A stretch of DNA of 64,000 nt. Origin: Halobaculum saliterrae. GTDB taxonomy: Archaea > Halobacteriota > Halobacteria > Halobacteriales > Haloferacaceae. Position numbers and translations under genes: made by a program. Positions 7,923 to 16,170 of this stretch are shown piece by piece. Below the pieces are notes generated by a model. The model worked only from the letters and a program-made list of their open reading frames with translations. It was not told the DNA's origin and ran no database searches. The stretch lies in contig NZ_WUUS01000004.1 in NCBI RefSeq assembly GCF_009831625.1, positions 139,743 through 203,742 of the forward strand, written 5' to 3'. Numbering within the stretch: position 1 is the first letter of the stretch; every line of letters begins with the position of its first letter.

Positions 7923-8492
7923 ATGGATATCCCCCGTCTCGGCGGTCCGACGGGTCGCAAGCGACCGTGGCTCGCGGTCCTCCTCGCGCTCGCGGTCACC
8001 GGGCTCGGCCACGCGTACCTCCGCCGGTGGCTCCGCGGGTTCGCGTGGTTCGCGGCGACGTTCGCGGCGGTCCTGCTGTTGGTCCCGCCGGACGTCATCG
8101 AGGCGCTCAACACGGCCTCCCCGATCGCGAACCCGGTCGAGGCGCTGCCGCCGGTGCTCGTCGTCGTCGCCAGCGCGGTCGACGCGTACTTCCTCGCGCG
8201 CGAGACCCACGAGCACGCGGGCGTGAATCGCCCGAGTACCGCCGCCGTCGCGGACGACGTGGACGGTGTGGACGGCGCGCCCCGAACCGGCGCCGCGAGG
8301 GGTGCCGCCGACGCGGGCGGGCGCGGGACGACGGCCGGTGCCGTCGAGGCGCCGGCGTGCCCCAACTGCGGGAAGGACCTCGACGCGGACCTCGACTTCT
8401 GTCCGTGGTGTACGACGAGGCTGGACTGGGGCGATCCCGGGGGATCGGACGCGACGAGGGACGGCGACGGCCGCAACGGATCGAACCCATAG
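7923..8492 (+). CDS. membrane protein with C-terminal zinc ribbon
   Basis: 189 residues. Three hydrophobic segments (about 16-31, 38-56 and 73-92) form a small membrane domain with a GLGHAYLRRWLRG turn. A low-complexity Gly/Ala/Arg linker follows, then a double zinc knuckle CPNC/CPWC with cysteines at about 146, 149, 160 and 163. Haloarchaea encode several proteins of this design; the ribbon probably binds one zinc on the cytoplasmic face. Function unknown. The gene is divergent from the DsbA-like gene with about 130 bases between starts. A gatttttc element lies about 30 bases before ATG 7923. Confidence 0.85.
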   Translation: MDIPRLGGPTGRKRPWLAVLLALAVTGLGHAYLRRWLRGFAWFAATFAAVLLLVPPDVIEALNTASPIANPVEALPPVLVVVASAVDAYFLARETHEHAGVNRPSTAAVADDVDGVDGAPRTGAARGAADAGGRGTTAGAVEAPACPNCGKDLDADLDFCPWCTTRLDWGDPGGSDATRDGDGRNGSNP

Positions 8493-8561
8493 CCCTCGCC
8501 TGGCCGACCTCGTGACCCTTGCCAGGCCGACCTCGTAACCCTCGTCTGGCCGACCCCGCCA
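8493..8561 (+). repeat. three tandem copies of a 23-bp unit
   Basis: Directly after the zinc-ribbon gene's stop codon, three imperfect 23-base units run head to tail (8493-8515, 8516-8538, 8539-8561), each built as CCCT(C/T)GYCWGGCCGACCYCGT followed by one or two bases. Copies differ at three to five positions. They end just before the TATA-like acgttttcc of the next gene. Confidence 0.8.
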
Positions 8562-8592
8562 CGTTTTCCACGGTGGCCGACCGACGCGACGT

Positions 8593-8955
8593 ATGGTCGC
8601 CGCTCTCGACTCGCTGATCGTGTTCGTCGTCGGCGCGCTGGTGGGGGGGATCGGGATCCACATCGGCGCGCTGGTGTTGTCCGACGCCCGGAGCTACGAG
8701 CACGCCGTCTGGACCGCCGTCATCGGCGCGCTGGCGTGGCTCGTCGCCTCCGTCCTGTTCGGGTGGCTGCCGCTGCTCGGGACCGTCCTCACCTATCTCG
8801 CGTACCTCGGGGTGATCAAGTGGCGCTACAGGGGCGGGTGGATCACCGCGGCCGGGATCGCGCTGGTCGGGTGGCTCGCGGCGTCGGTCGTGTTGTCCCT
8901 GCTGGCGGCGGTCGGCCTCGGCGGGTTCTCCGCGCTCGGCGTCCCCGGGGCGTAA
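8593..8955 (+). CDS. small polytopic membrane protein
   Basis: 120 residues with four predicted helices (about 6-30, 38-60, 62-78 and 88-115) and almost no soluble part. ATG 8593 follows acgttttcc by about 28 bases. No recognisable catalytic motif; the interhelical KWRYRGGW is the only charged segment. It resembles short haloarchaeal conserved membrane proteins of unknown function. It follows the zinc-ribbon membrane protein on the same strand after the tandem 23-bp repeats, so co-transcription is possible but the TATA element argues for a separate promoter. Confidence 0.8.
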   Translation: MVAALDSLIVFVVGALVGGIGIHIGALVLSDARSYEHAVWTAVIGALAWLVASVLFGWLPLLGTVLTYLAYLGVIKWRYRGGWITAAGIALVGWLAASVVLSLLAAVGLGGFSALGVPGA

Positions 8956-9152
8956 GTGACGGCGTCGACGGGGAGGCACCGCGGGTTCGGAGGCGAAACG
9001 TAGAAGCGCCCGCCGGAACGCAGTAGGAACCGTCGCCGCTTCTCCGCGGGCGTCGGGTAGGGGCGTCGCCCCGGGCCGCGGCGGCTCCGTACCGCTGCTC
9101 GAGTCGGACCCGTAGCGTTTTACCCCGACACGGCACCACCCCCTACCAGACA

Positions 9153-11939
9153 ATGACGACCGACGCCGGCGGCATCGTGGGCGAGTTCCTCTCGCTGAAG
9201 GAGTCCACGGACGCGGACGTGCTCGCGATGCAGTGCGGCGACTTCTACGAGTTCTTCGCCGACGACGCCGAGCTGGTGGCCGACGAGCTCGACCTCAAGG
9301 TCTCCCAGAAGTCGAGCCACGGGTCCTCGTACCCGATGGCGGGCGTTCCGCTCTCGGAGCTGACGCCGTACCTGAAGGCGCTCGTCGAGCGGGGCTACCG
9401 CGTCGCCGTCGCAGAGCAGTACGAGACCGACGACGGCCACGCCCGCGAGATCGAGCGCGTCGTCTCCCCGGGCACCGTCGTCGATCCCGACGGCGCCGAG
9501 GCGCGCTACCTCGCGGCCGTTGAGCACGACGACGGCGACGACGGCGACGCCTGGGGCGTCGCGTTCGCGGAGGTGACGACGGGGCGGTTCCACGCCGCGG
9601 CGTTCGCGGAACTGGACGACGTGCGCGCGGAGCTGCACCGCTTCGCGCCGGTGGAACTCCTCCCCGGGCCGGGGGTCCGCGACGACGACGCCCGGCTGGC
9701 CGACCTCCGGGAGGCGACCGACGCCCGGCTCACCCTCCACGAGGCCGAGGCGTTCGCACCCGGGCGCGCCAGACACCGCCTCGGCGACCACTTCGGGACG
9801 CAGGCGCTCGCGGCGGTCGGACTCGACGCCGACCCCGCGGTCGCGGCCGCCGGCGCCGTCCTCCACTACGTCGACGAGACGGGTGCGGGCGTCCTCGCCT
9901 CGATGACGAGGCTGGGCGGGCTGGACGCCGGCGGCCGGGTCGCGCTCGACGCGACGACCCAGCGCAACCTCGAGCTCGTCGAGACGATGCGGGGAGAGTC
10001 GACCGGGACGCTGCTGGACACCCTCGATCACACCGAAACCGCGGCCGGAACCCGCCTGCTCCGCGAGTGGCTCACGCGACCGCGGCGCGACCGCGCTGAA
10101 CTGGAGCGCCGCGGGAAAGCGGTCGAGGCGTTCGCGAGCGCCGCCCTCGCACGCGACCGCCTGCTCGACACCCTCGACGGTACCGCCGACCTCGAACGGC
10201 TGGCCGCCCGCGCGACGAGCGGCGCCGCGGGGCCGCGGGATCTGGTCGCCGTCCGCTCGGCGCTGGAGCGACTTCCGGAACTGGCGGCCGCGATAGACGG
10301 CACCGAACTCGCCGACTCGCCGGTGCCGGACGTGCTCGCGCGCCCCGACCAGGGCGCGGCTCGCGACCTCCACGACGAACTGAGCGAGGCCATCGCCGCG
10401 GAGCCGCCGGGGAGCATCGGCGGCGACGGCGGCGTCATCGCCCGCGGCTACGACGAGGAGCTGGACGAGCTGGTGGCGGAGTACGAGGAAGCCGTCGACT
10501 GGCTCGACACGCTCGCGGAGCGCGAGAAGCGCCAGCACGGCCTGAGTCACGTGTCGGTCGACCGCAACAAGACGGACGGCTACTACATTCAGGTCGGCAA
10601 GTCCGTCGCCGGAGGGGTGCCCGAGCACTACCACGAGATCAAGACGCTGAAGAACTCCAAGCGGTTCGTCACCGAGGAGCTGGAGGAGCGCGAACGCACC
10701 GTTCTCCGCATGGAGGAGCGACGCGAGGAGCTCGAACGCCGGATCTTCGAGGAGGTCCGGGAGCGGGTGGCTGCGGAGGCGGAACTCCTGCAGGACGTGG
10801 GGCGCGCGCTCGCGGAGCTGGACGTGCTCGCCGCGCTGGGCCACCACGCCGCGACGAACGACTGGACGCGCCCGGCGTTCACCGACGGCGACGAGCTCCG
10901 GATCGAGGCCGGGCGGCACCCGGTCGTCGAGCAGACGACCGACTTCGTGCCCAACGACCTGCGGATGGACAGCGAGCGGGGCTTCCTCATCGTGACGGGG
11001 CCGAACATGAGCGGGAAATCGACGTATATGCGACAGTGCGCGCTGATCTCCCTGCTCGCTCAGGCCGGAAGCTTCGTCCCCGCCGACTCGGCGACGCTCC
11101 CGCTCGTCGACGGCGTTTACACCCGCGTCGGCGCGCTCGACGAGCTCGCACAGGGGCGCTCCACCTTCATGGTCGAGATGCAGGAGCTGTCGAACATCCT
11201 CCACTCGGCCACGGAGGACTCGCTGGTCATCCTCGACGAGGTGGGCCGGGGGACCGCGACCTACGACGGCATCTCCATCGCGTGGGCGGCGACGGAGTAC
11301 CTCCACAACGAGGTGCGCGCGAGGACGCTGTTCGCGACCCACTACCACGAGCTGACCGCGCTCGCCGAGCACCTCCCGCGGGTCGCGAACGTCCACGTCG
11401 CGGCGGAGGAGCGCGACGGCGAGGTGACGTTCCTCCGACGCGTGCGCGAGGGACCGACCGACCGCAGCTACGGGGTCCACGTCGCCGACCTCGCGGGCGT
11501 CCCCGATCCCGTCGTGGGCCGCGCCGACGAGGTGCTCGACCGCCTGCGCGAGGAGAAGGCGATCGAGGCGAGGGGTGCCGGTGGCGGCGGAACCGGAGCT
11601 GACGGCGACGGGACGAGACAGGCGGTGTTCGACCTCTCGGCCGGGGAGTTCGTCGCCGGCGGCGACGGCGGTGGACGCGAAGACGCCGGGGACGCCGGCG
11701 ACCCCGACCGCGCGGGCGACCCGGATCGACCCGCGTCCGCTGCCGGCAACGGCGCAGCGATCACGGCGAGCGACGGCGACGGGGAGGGCGGCGGACGCGG
11801 GTTGCCGCCCGACCGTGCGCTCGATCCGGAGGTCGAGGCGGTGCTGTCGGCGCTCCGGGACACCGACGTGAACGAGACGCCCCCCGTCGAGCTCATGGCG
11901 AAGGTGCAGGAGTGGCAGGCGCGACTGGACGACGAGTAG
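9153..11939 (+). CDS. mutS: DNA mismatch repair protein MutS
   Basis: 928 residues, MutS1 type. The mismatch-binding Phe-X-Glu is F31-Y32-E33 in GDFYEFF. Connector, lever and clamp domains follow, and the ATPase carries Walker A GPNMSGKS at 616-623, then STFMVEM, Walker B LVILDEVGRGT and the FATHYHEL switch. It recognises mismatches and small loops in DNA and works with MutL. Unlike bacterial MutS, the C-terminus has an 80-residue Gly/Asp/Ala-rich linker (about 805-885) before a helical tail of the kind used for oligomerisation. ATG 9153 is preceded by gttttac about 33 bases upstream. No mutL gene is in this window. Confidence 0.97.
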   Translation: MTTDAGGIVGEFLSLKESTDADVLAMQCGDFYEFFADDAELVADELDLKVSQKSSHGSSYPMAGVPLSELTPYLKALVERGYRVAVAEQYETDDGHAREIERVVSPGTVVDPDGAEARYLAAVEHDDGDDGDAWGVAFAEVTTGRFHAAAFAELDDVRAELHRFAPVELLPGPGVRDDDARLADLREATDARLTLHEAEAFAPGRARHRLGDHFGTQALAAVGLDADPAVAAAGAVLHYVDETGAGVLASMTRLGGLDAGGRVALDATTQRNLELVETMRGESTGTLLDTLDHTETAAGTRLLREWLTRPRRDRAELERRGKAVEAFASAALARDRLLDTLDGTADLERLAARATSGAAGPRDLVAVRSALERLPELAAAIDGTELADSPVPDVLARPDQGAARDLHDELSEAIAAEPPGSIGGDGGVIARGYDEELDELVAEYEEAVDWLDTLAEREKRQHGLSHVSVDRNKTDGYYIQVGKSVAGGVPEHYHEIKTLKNSKRFVTEELEERERTVLRMEERREELERRIFEEVRERVAAEAELLQDVGRALAELDVLAALGHHAATNDWTRPAFTDGDELRIEAGRHPVVEQTTDFVPNDLRMDSERGFLIVTGPNMSGKSTYMRQCALISLLAQAGSFVPADSATLPLVDGVYTRVGALDELAQGRSTFMVEMQELSNILHSATEDSLVILDEVGRGTATYDGISIAWAATEYLHNEVRARTLFATHYHELTALAEHLPRVANVHVAAEERDGEVTFLRRVREGPTDRSYGVHVADLAGVPDPVVGRADEVLDRLREEKAIEARGAGGGGTGADGDGTRQAVFDLSAGEFVAGGDGGGREDAGDAGDPDRAGDPDRPASAAGNGAAITASDGDGEGGGRGLPPDRALDPEVEAVLSALRDTDVNETPPVELMAKVQEWQARLDDE

Positions 11940-11966
11940 GGGGCCGCACGGCGTCGCTTCCACCTG

Positions 11967-12018
11967 TTCCTTTTCTCTCCTCTCCTTCGTCTCTTCCTCT
12001 TCCCCTCTCCTTCCTCCC
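11967..12018 (+). terminator. polypyrimidine tract after mutS, probable transcription terminator
   Basis: Starting about 28 bases after the mutS stop codon, about 50 bases consist almost wholly of C and T (one G near 11989), with several T runs of two to four. Archaeal RNA polymerase terminates in U-rich tracts, and this is the most T-rich stretch near the gene end. Confidence 0.5.
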
Positions 12019-12116
12019 ATCCCCGACTCAGACACGCGCTCGCCGGAAGTTCGGACGAATTTCGGAGAGAGTTCGCCCCCACGCCGGACGCAGTCACGTC
12101 GGAGTTCGGAAATGGT

Positions 12117-12125
12117 ACTTATACT
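12117..12125 (+). promoter_or_regulatory. TATA element for the ferritin-like gene
   Basis: actt-atact stands out in GC-rich DNA and its centre is about 31 bases before ATG 12152, supporting that start over the in-frame GTG at 12131, which would sit almost at the TATA box. Confidence 0.6.
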
Positions 12126-12151
12126 GATAGGTGGTGGATGGAGGTGTAGCA

Positions 12152-13492
12152 ATGACGGACCCACGACGCGGCTCGAACGAGACCGATGACGCACCGACCG
12201 ACCGACTCTCCCGCCGCCGCTTCGGCGGCGCGCTGGCGGCCGCCGGGGCCGTTGGCATCGCCGGGTGTTCCGGCAACGGCGGCGACACGGCGACCGACGA
12301 ACCCACCGAAGCGATGGACACGCCGACGGACACCCCCATGCAGACGGAAACGGAGACGGCCGAGCCGACCGAGGAGGCGCCGCCGAACCCGGACGTGGAC
12401 GTGCTGAACTACGCGCTGACGCTGGAGCACTTGGAGAACGCCTTCTACCGGGAGGGGCTCGCGGAGTTCTCCGACGACGAGATCATGATGGCGGACTCCC
12501 TGTCGAAGTTCGGCGAGGCGGTCCGGATGGACGTTCCGGAGTTCCTCGCGGTCGCGGGCGAGCACGAGGCGGCCCACGTCGACGCCATCTCGGCGACCAT
12601 CGAGGACCTCGGCGGCACGCCAGTCGAGGAGGCGGAGTACGACTTCGGCTACTCGAACCCCTCGGAGTTCCTCGCGACCGCGCAGGCGCTCGAGAACACC
12701 GGCGTCGCCGCCTACACGGGCGCGGCGGCGGCGATCAAGCAGAACGCGGTGCTGGGCGCGGCCGCGGGTATCCAGAGCGTCGAGGCCCGCCACGCCTCGT
12801 TCCTCAACCTCGTCAACGGCGACTCGCCGTTCCCGAACGGCGTCGAGGAGGCGGCGTCCGTCGACGAGGTGCTCGAGATCGCGGGCAACTTCATCACCAG
12901 CGACGTGGCGTCCCCGGCGCCGCTCGACGGAGAGGACGAGCCGACCGCCGACAGGAAGGCCGAGAACGACGTGAGCGACGTGGACGTGCTGAACTACGCG
13001 CTGACGCTGGAGCACCTGGAGAACGCCTTCTACCGCGACGGCCTCGCGGAGTTCTCCGACGACGAGCTGATGAACGCCAGCGTGCTCTCCGACTACGGCG
13101 AGGAGCTCCGGATGGGCGTTCCGGGCCACCTGGAGACCGTCGGCGCCCACGAGGCCGCCCACGTCAGCGCCATCGCGGACACCGTCGAGCAGCTCGGCGG
13201 GACGCCCGTCGAGGAGGCGAACTACGACTTCGGCTACACCAACCCCTCGGAGTTCCTCGGGGTCGCCCGCGCGCTGGAGAACACGGGCGTCTCGGCGTAC
13301 GCCGGGCAGGCGGGCACCGTCGCCAACGACGCCGTCTTCGGCGCGGCCGTCGGCATCCACGCCGTCGAGGCGCGCCACGCGTCGTTCCTCAACGAGTTGA
13401 ACGTCGAGTCGCCGTTCCCGATGGCGGTCGACGAGCCCCGAACCATGGAGGAGGTCATCGAGATCGCCGGCCAGTTCATCGTCGAGGAGTGA
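12152..13492 (+). CDS. Tat-exported lipoprotein with two ferritin-like domains
   Basis: 446 residues from ATG 12152. A twin-arginine signal (RLSRRRFGG, about 20-28) runs into a hydrophobic stretch and a lipobox-like GIAGCSG (Cys at about 42), so it is probably folded in the cytoplasm, exported and lipid-anchored. After an acidic Thr-rich linker come two ferritin-like four-helix domains (about 82-257 and 277-446), each with LEHLENAFY, EHEAAH/AHEAAH and VEARHASF, which supply Glu and His ligands of the kind that form di-metal sites. The two halves are a recent tandem duplication (see repeat entry). The role of this extracellular family is unproven; metal storage or oxygen/peroxide chemistry is plausible. 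Confidence 0.9.
   Translation: MTDPRRGSNETDDAPTDRLSRRRFGGALAAAGAVGIAGCSGNGGDTATDEPTEAMDTPTDTPMQTETETAEPTEEAPPNPDVDVLNYALTLEHLENAFYREGLAEFSDDEIMMADSLSKFGEAVRMDVPEFLAVAGEHEAAHVDAISATIEDLGGTPVEEAEYDFGYSNPSEFLATAQALENTGVAAYTGAAAAIKQNAVLGAAAGIQSVEARHASFLNLVNGDSPFPNGVEEAASVDEVLEIAGNFITSDVASPAPLDGEDEPTADRKAENDVSDVDVLNYALTLEHLENAFYRDGLAEFSDDELMNASVLSDYGEELRMGVPGHLETVGAHEAAHVSAIADTVEQLGGTPVEEANYDFGYTNPSEFLGVARALENTGVSAYAGQAGTVANDAVFGAAVGIHAVEARHASFLNELNVESPFPMAVDEPRTMEEVIEIAGQFIVEE
12395..13066 (+). repeat. internal gene duplication, conserved core at 12395-12481 and 12980-13066
   Basis: Two 87-base segments, exactly 585 bases (195 codons) apart in frame, differ at only four positions; all four are third or synonymous first codon positions apart from one Glu/Asp change. 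They begin the two ferritin-like domains. Similarity is weaker over the remaining 400 or so bases of each domain. Confidence 0.85.
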
Positions 13493-13677
13493 GCGTGTCC
13501 GAGCGTGACGGGCGGTGTGCCCTCGCCTCTCGGCCCGGCTCCGACCACCCGGTCGCGCTCGACCCCCCGCTGACGGCTTCCCCGGAAGCCCTCCGAACCA
13601 CCACGGCGGCCGCCCGCGCGCCGCCGTCGATCTGTCCCTTCCGAACGCCGAACACAGCCGGGGGCGGGTGGTAGCGC

Positions 13678-13986
13678 GTGGTCTCCGTCTGGGCCGACGT
13701 CGCGCGGATCGCGGCCGCCGTCAACCTCGTGCTGCTGGCCGTGCTGCTGGTCGTGTGGGGGCGGAACGCGGTGCGGCTCCGATCGTCGCACGCGCTCGGG
13801 CTGAGCACGTTCGCGGCGCTGCTGTTCGCGGAGAACGCGATCGCGCTGTACTACTACCTCCTCGATCCGACGCTGTCGGCGTGGTTCTCCTCGGCGGTCC
13901 CGCCGGTCGCATGGCGAGCGATGCTGACGCTCCATCTGCTCGAGACGGTCGCGCTCGCGGCGCTGGTGCGGATCACGCTGGATTGA
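13678..13986 (+). CDS. small membrane protein, three helices
   Basis: 102 residues from GTG 13678. Three hydrophobic helices (about 4-26, 38-60 and 76-100), with WGRNAVRLRSSHALGL as the charged loop between the first two and an ALYYYLLDPTLSAWFSS segment leading into the third. This matches a conserved haloarchaeal membrane protein family often found near winged-helix regulators; no enzymatic motif is visible. The start is GTG with no nearby ATG in frame. The 185 bases upstream, after the ferritin-like gene, hold no gene I can support. Its stop is 17 bases from the convergent histidine kinase stop. Confidence 0.75.
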   Translation: MVSVWADVARIAAAVNLVLLAVLLVVWGRNAVRLRSSHALGLSTFAALLFAENAIALYYYLLDPTLSAWFSSAVPPVAWRAMLTLHLLETVALAALVRITLD

Positions 13987-14002
13987 GGCCGGTACCCTCC
14001 GG

Positions 14003-15427
14003 CTACGTTCGAGGCGGCGCCGTCGCCCCGGCGTCGGTGGCTCGTCGGAACAGCATCGTGATCCGGTTCCCGCCCTCCGGTCCGTGTTCGAACCGGATCT
14101 CCCCGTTCGAGAGCTCGACCATCCAGTGGACGAGCCAGAGGCCGAGCCCCGACCCGTGGCTGAGCCGGTCGATCTCGGACTCGCCGGCGAGGATGGCGTA
14201 CTCGTCTTCCGGGATCGGCGGCCCCTCGTCGTCGACGACGATCCCGACCCGTGCTCCTCGCTCGACCGTCGACACCGACACGGTGGGTCGGTCGGTCGCG
14301 GCGTGGGAGACGCCGTTCGTCAGGAGTTCCTGCACGGCGACGATGAGGTCCGGAACGGCGAGCGCGTGGAGGTCGTCCTCGACGCTCGTTTCGACCGTCG
14401 CCTCCGGGTGGTCGGCGCGGACCTCGTGGGCGGCGAACCGGACGGCAGCTCCGAGATCGACCGCGACGAGTTCCTCCGTGTCCGCGAGCGTCTCCACGAT
14501 GGTCCGCTCCTTGTCGGCCGTCGCGAGCAGCGACTCGACCGTCTCGACGATCGACGCGAGCGTGGCGTCGGTCGGAACCTCCTCCCGGTGTTTCAACAGC
14601 TCCACCTGCCCGAGGATCACGTTGAGGTCGTTGCGGAGGTTGTGGCGGAGGAGCCGGCCTATCACGCGCAGGTGCTGCTCGCGCCGCCGCCGGTCGGTCA
14701 CGTCGCGGACGAATCCGGCGACCCTGACGACCTCGTCGGCCTCGAACACGGGACGTCCCTGCACCCAGACCCAGCGCCGGAAGTCCGTGTCGGGGGCGAC
14801 GCGGTACTCGATGTCGACCGGCTCGCCGGCGGAAAGCTCCCGCATGGCCGCACGGACGCGCTCGCGGTCGTCTGGATGGATGCCATCGAGGAACACCCTC
14901 GGGTCCTCCCGGAGGTCGTCGACGGACATTCCCCAGACGTCCTCGTAGGCGTCGTTGACGAACAGTAGCTCGGACCAGTCGGCGTCGAACATCCACAGGA
15001 CCTCGGTCGTGTTCGCGGCGATCTCCCGGAGCAGCGACTGGATCTCCTCCCGTTCTGCCTCCGCCTGGCGACGGTCGGTCACGTCGGTCGAGCTGACGAC
15101 GTAGCCGTCGAGCCGGTCGTCCGTCGAGTTCATCACTCGGCTCCGCAGCCACACGTACTCCCCGTCCGCGGTGCGGTGACGGTACTCCGTCTCGACGGAC
15201 GCTCCGGGCTCGCCGGCGGTGACTTCCCCGAACGTCGACCGGACGCGCTCGCGGTCCTCGGGGTGGACGTAGTCGAAGCTGACGGTCCCGAGCAGATCGG
15301 TCGGCGCGAACCCCACGACCCGCTCGGTCGCCGCGTTGGCGTACCGGTAGGTTCCGTCGGCGTCGATGACGACGATCTTGTCGTGCGCGTTGTCGAGCAG
15401 CGCCAGCAGCTCCTCGGACCCGTACAC
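14003..15427 (-). CDS. PAS-PAS sensor histidine kinase
   Basis: 474 residues from GTG 15427. This start is chosen because a TATA-like atttacc lies about 28 bases upstream and the first PAS domain begins at once. Domains: PAS 1 (about 4-118), PAS 2 (about 130-247), dimerisation helix with phospho-acceptor His262 in LLRHNLRNDLN, and HATPase (about 350-470) with an N-box ELLTNGVSHA, a G1-type VDDEGPPIP and a G2-type GSGLGLWLV. There is no transmembrane segment, so it probably senses a cytoplasmic or redox signal through the PAS domains. No response regulator is adjacent, which is common for haloarchaeal orphan kinases. Confidence 0.92.
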   Translation of the reverse strand: MYGSEELLALLDNAHDKIVVIDADGTYRYANAATERVVGFAPTDLLGTVSFDYVHPEDRERVRSTFGEVTAGEPGASVETEYRHRTADGEYVWLRSRVMNSTDDRLDGYVVSSTDVTDRRQAEAEREEIQSLLREIAANTTEVLWMFDADWSELLFVNDAYEDVWGMSVDDLREDPRVFLDGIHPDDRERVRAAMRELSAGEPVDIEYRVAPDTDFRRWVWVQGRPVFEADEVVRVAGFVRDVTDRRRREQHLRVIGRLLRHNLRNDLNVILGQVELLKHREEVPTDATLASIVETVESLLATADKERTIVETLADTEELVAVDLGAAVRFAAHEVRADHPEATVETSVEDDLHALAVPDLIVAVQELLTNGVSHAATDRPTVSVSTVERGARVGIVVDDEGPPIPEDEYAILAGESEIDRLSHGSGLGLWLVHWMVELSNGEIRFEHGPEGGNRITMLFRRATDAGATAPPRT

Positions 15428-15504
15428 GTACCGCGGTGGGTGGCGGACCGAGGTAAATGCACGCCAACGTGTTCGACGGCCGTCACGGTTCGCGATGTCC
15501 GCTC

Positions 15505-16170
15505 TCAGATATCGACCGGGCAGCCACGGATCTCGGCGCCGCGCATCCCGTCCGCGAGCCAGAACAGCGACAGCAGCAGCGGGACGAGCGCGAGCAGCGT
15601 GAACTCCAACCCATCGAACGGAAGGAACAACACCGCGCCCGACGCGCCCACCAGCGACAGCAGGCCGACCAGCACCGCCGACCCACAGGCGGCACACCCG
15701 GCGCCGAGCGCGCCCAGGAGGACGCCGAGGACGCTCCCGGCGCCGCCCGCGGCGTTGCCGGCGGTCGCCTCGCTCGAACCAGCATCGCCGACCACCCCGT
15801 TCTCGCGAAGGTGGTACGTCGCGACCGCGAGGTTCCCGCCCGTCAGGAGGGCGACGAGTATCAGCATCACCCCCGCGGCCGGCTCGTATGAGGTCCCGAT
15901 CAACGGGTACTGCTCGAACAGGATGGTAAGCCGGGCGTCGAGCGGCAGACCCCCATCGATCACCGTGTCGCGCACGAGCGCGACGTTCTGTGAGAGCACG
16001 AACGCAGACAGCGCGAGGACTGCGACGACGAGCGCGAACAGCCCGTAGGCGGGCACGCCGAGGACGAGCCTGACGGTCCGCGCGACGAGCCGGAGATCCG
16101 CCCGTGACGACGGCAGACGCGGCAGGCCGAGTCGCCGGCGCGCCCGGGTGAGTCGGTTCACTCCGCTCAT
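15505..16170 (-). CDS. membrane protein with intramembrane CAAC motif, partner of the thioredoxin-fold lipoprotein
   Basis: 221 residues. A basic N-terminus (about 1-30) precedes four hydrophobic regions: about 43-63, 100-122, 143-180 (Gly-rich) and 187-207. The third contains GCAACG, a CxxC pair placed inside or at the edge of the helix. Its ATG overlaps the stop codon of the upstream thioredoxin-fold lipoprotein by four bases, so the two are translated from one mRNA. A transmembrane dithiol relay to the lipoprotein, analogous to CcdA or VKOR, is an inference: the sequence is not recognisable as either family. The C-terminus ends in CPVDI. Confidence 0.8.
   Translation of the reverse strand: MSGVNRLTRARRRLGLPRLPSSRADLRLVARTVRLVLGVPAYGLFALVVAVLALSAFVLSQNVALVRDTVIDGGLPLDARLTILFEQYPLIGTSYEPAAGVMLILVALLTGGNLAVATYHLRENGVVGDAGSSEATAGNAAGGAGSVLGVLLGALGAGCAACGSAVLVGLLSLVGASGAVLFLPFDGLEFTLLALVPLLLSLFWLADGMRGAEIRGCPVDI

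Noticed and set aside
8493-8561. CRISPR array
   Set aside because: Three copies abut directly, with no spacers and no cas genes nearby.
9120-12194. 1024-codon minus-strand ORF antisense to mutS
   Set aside because: High-GC genomes give long open antisense frames; no domain is visible and mutS is intact on the plus strand.
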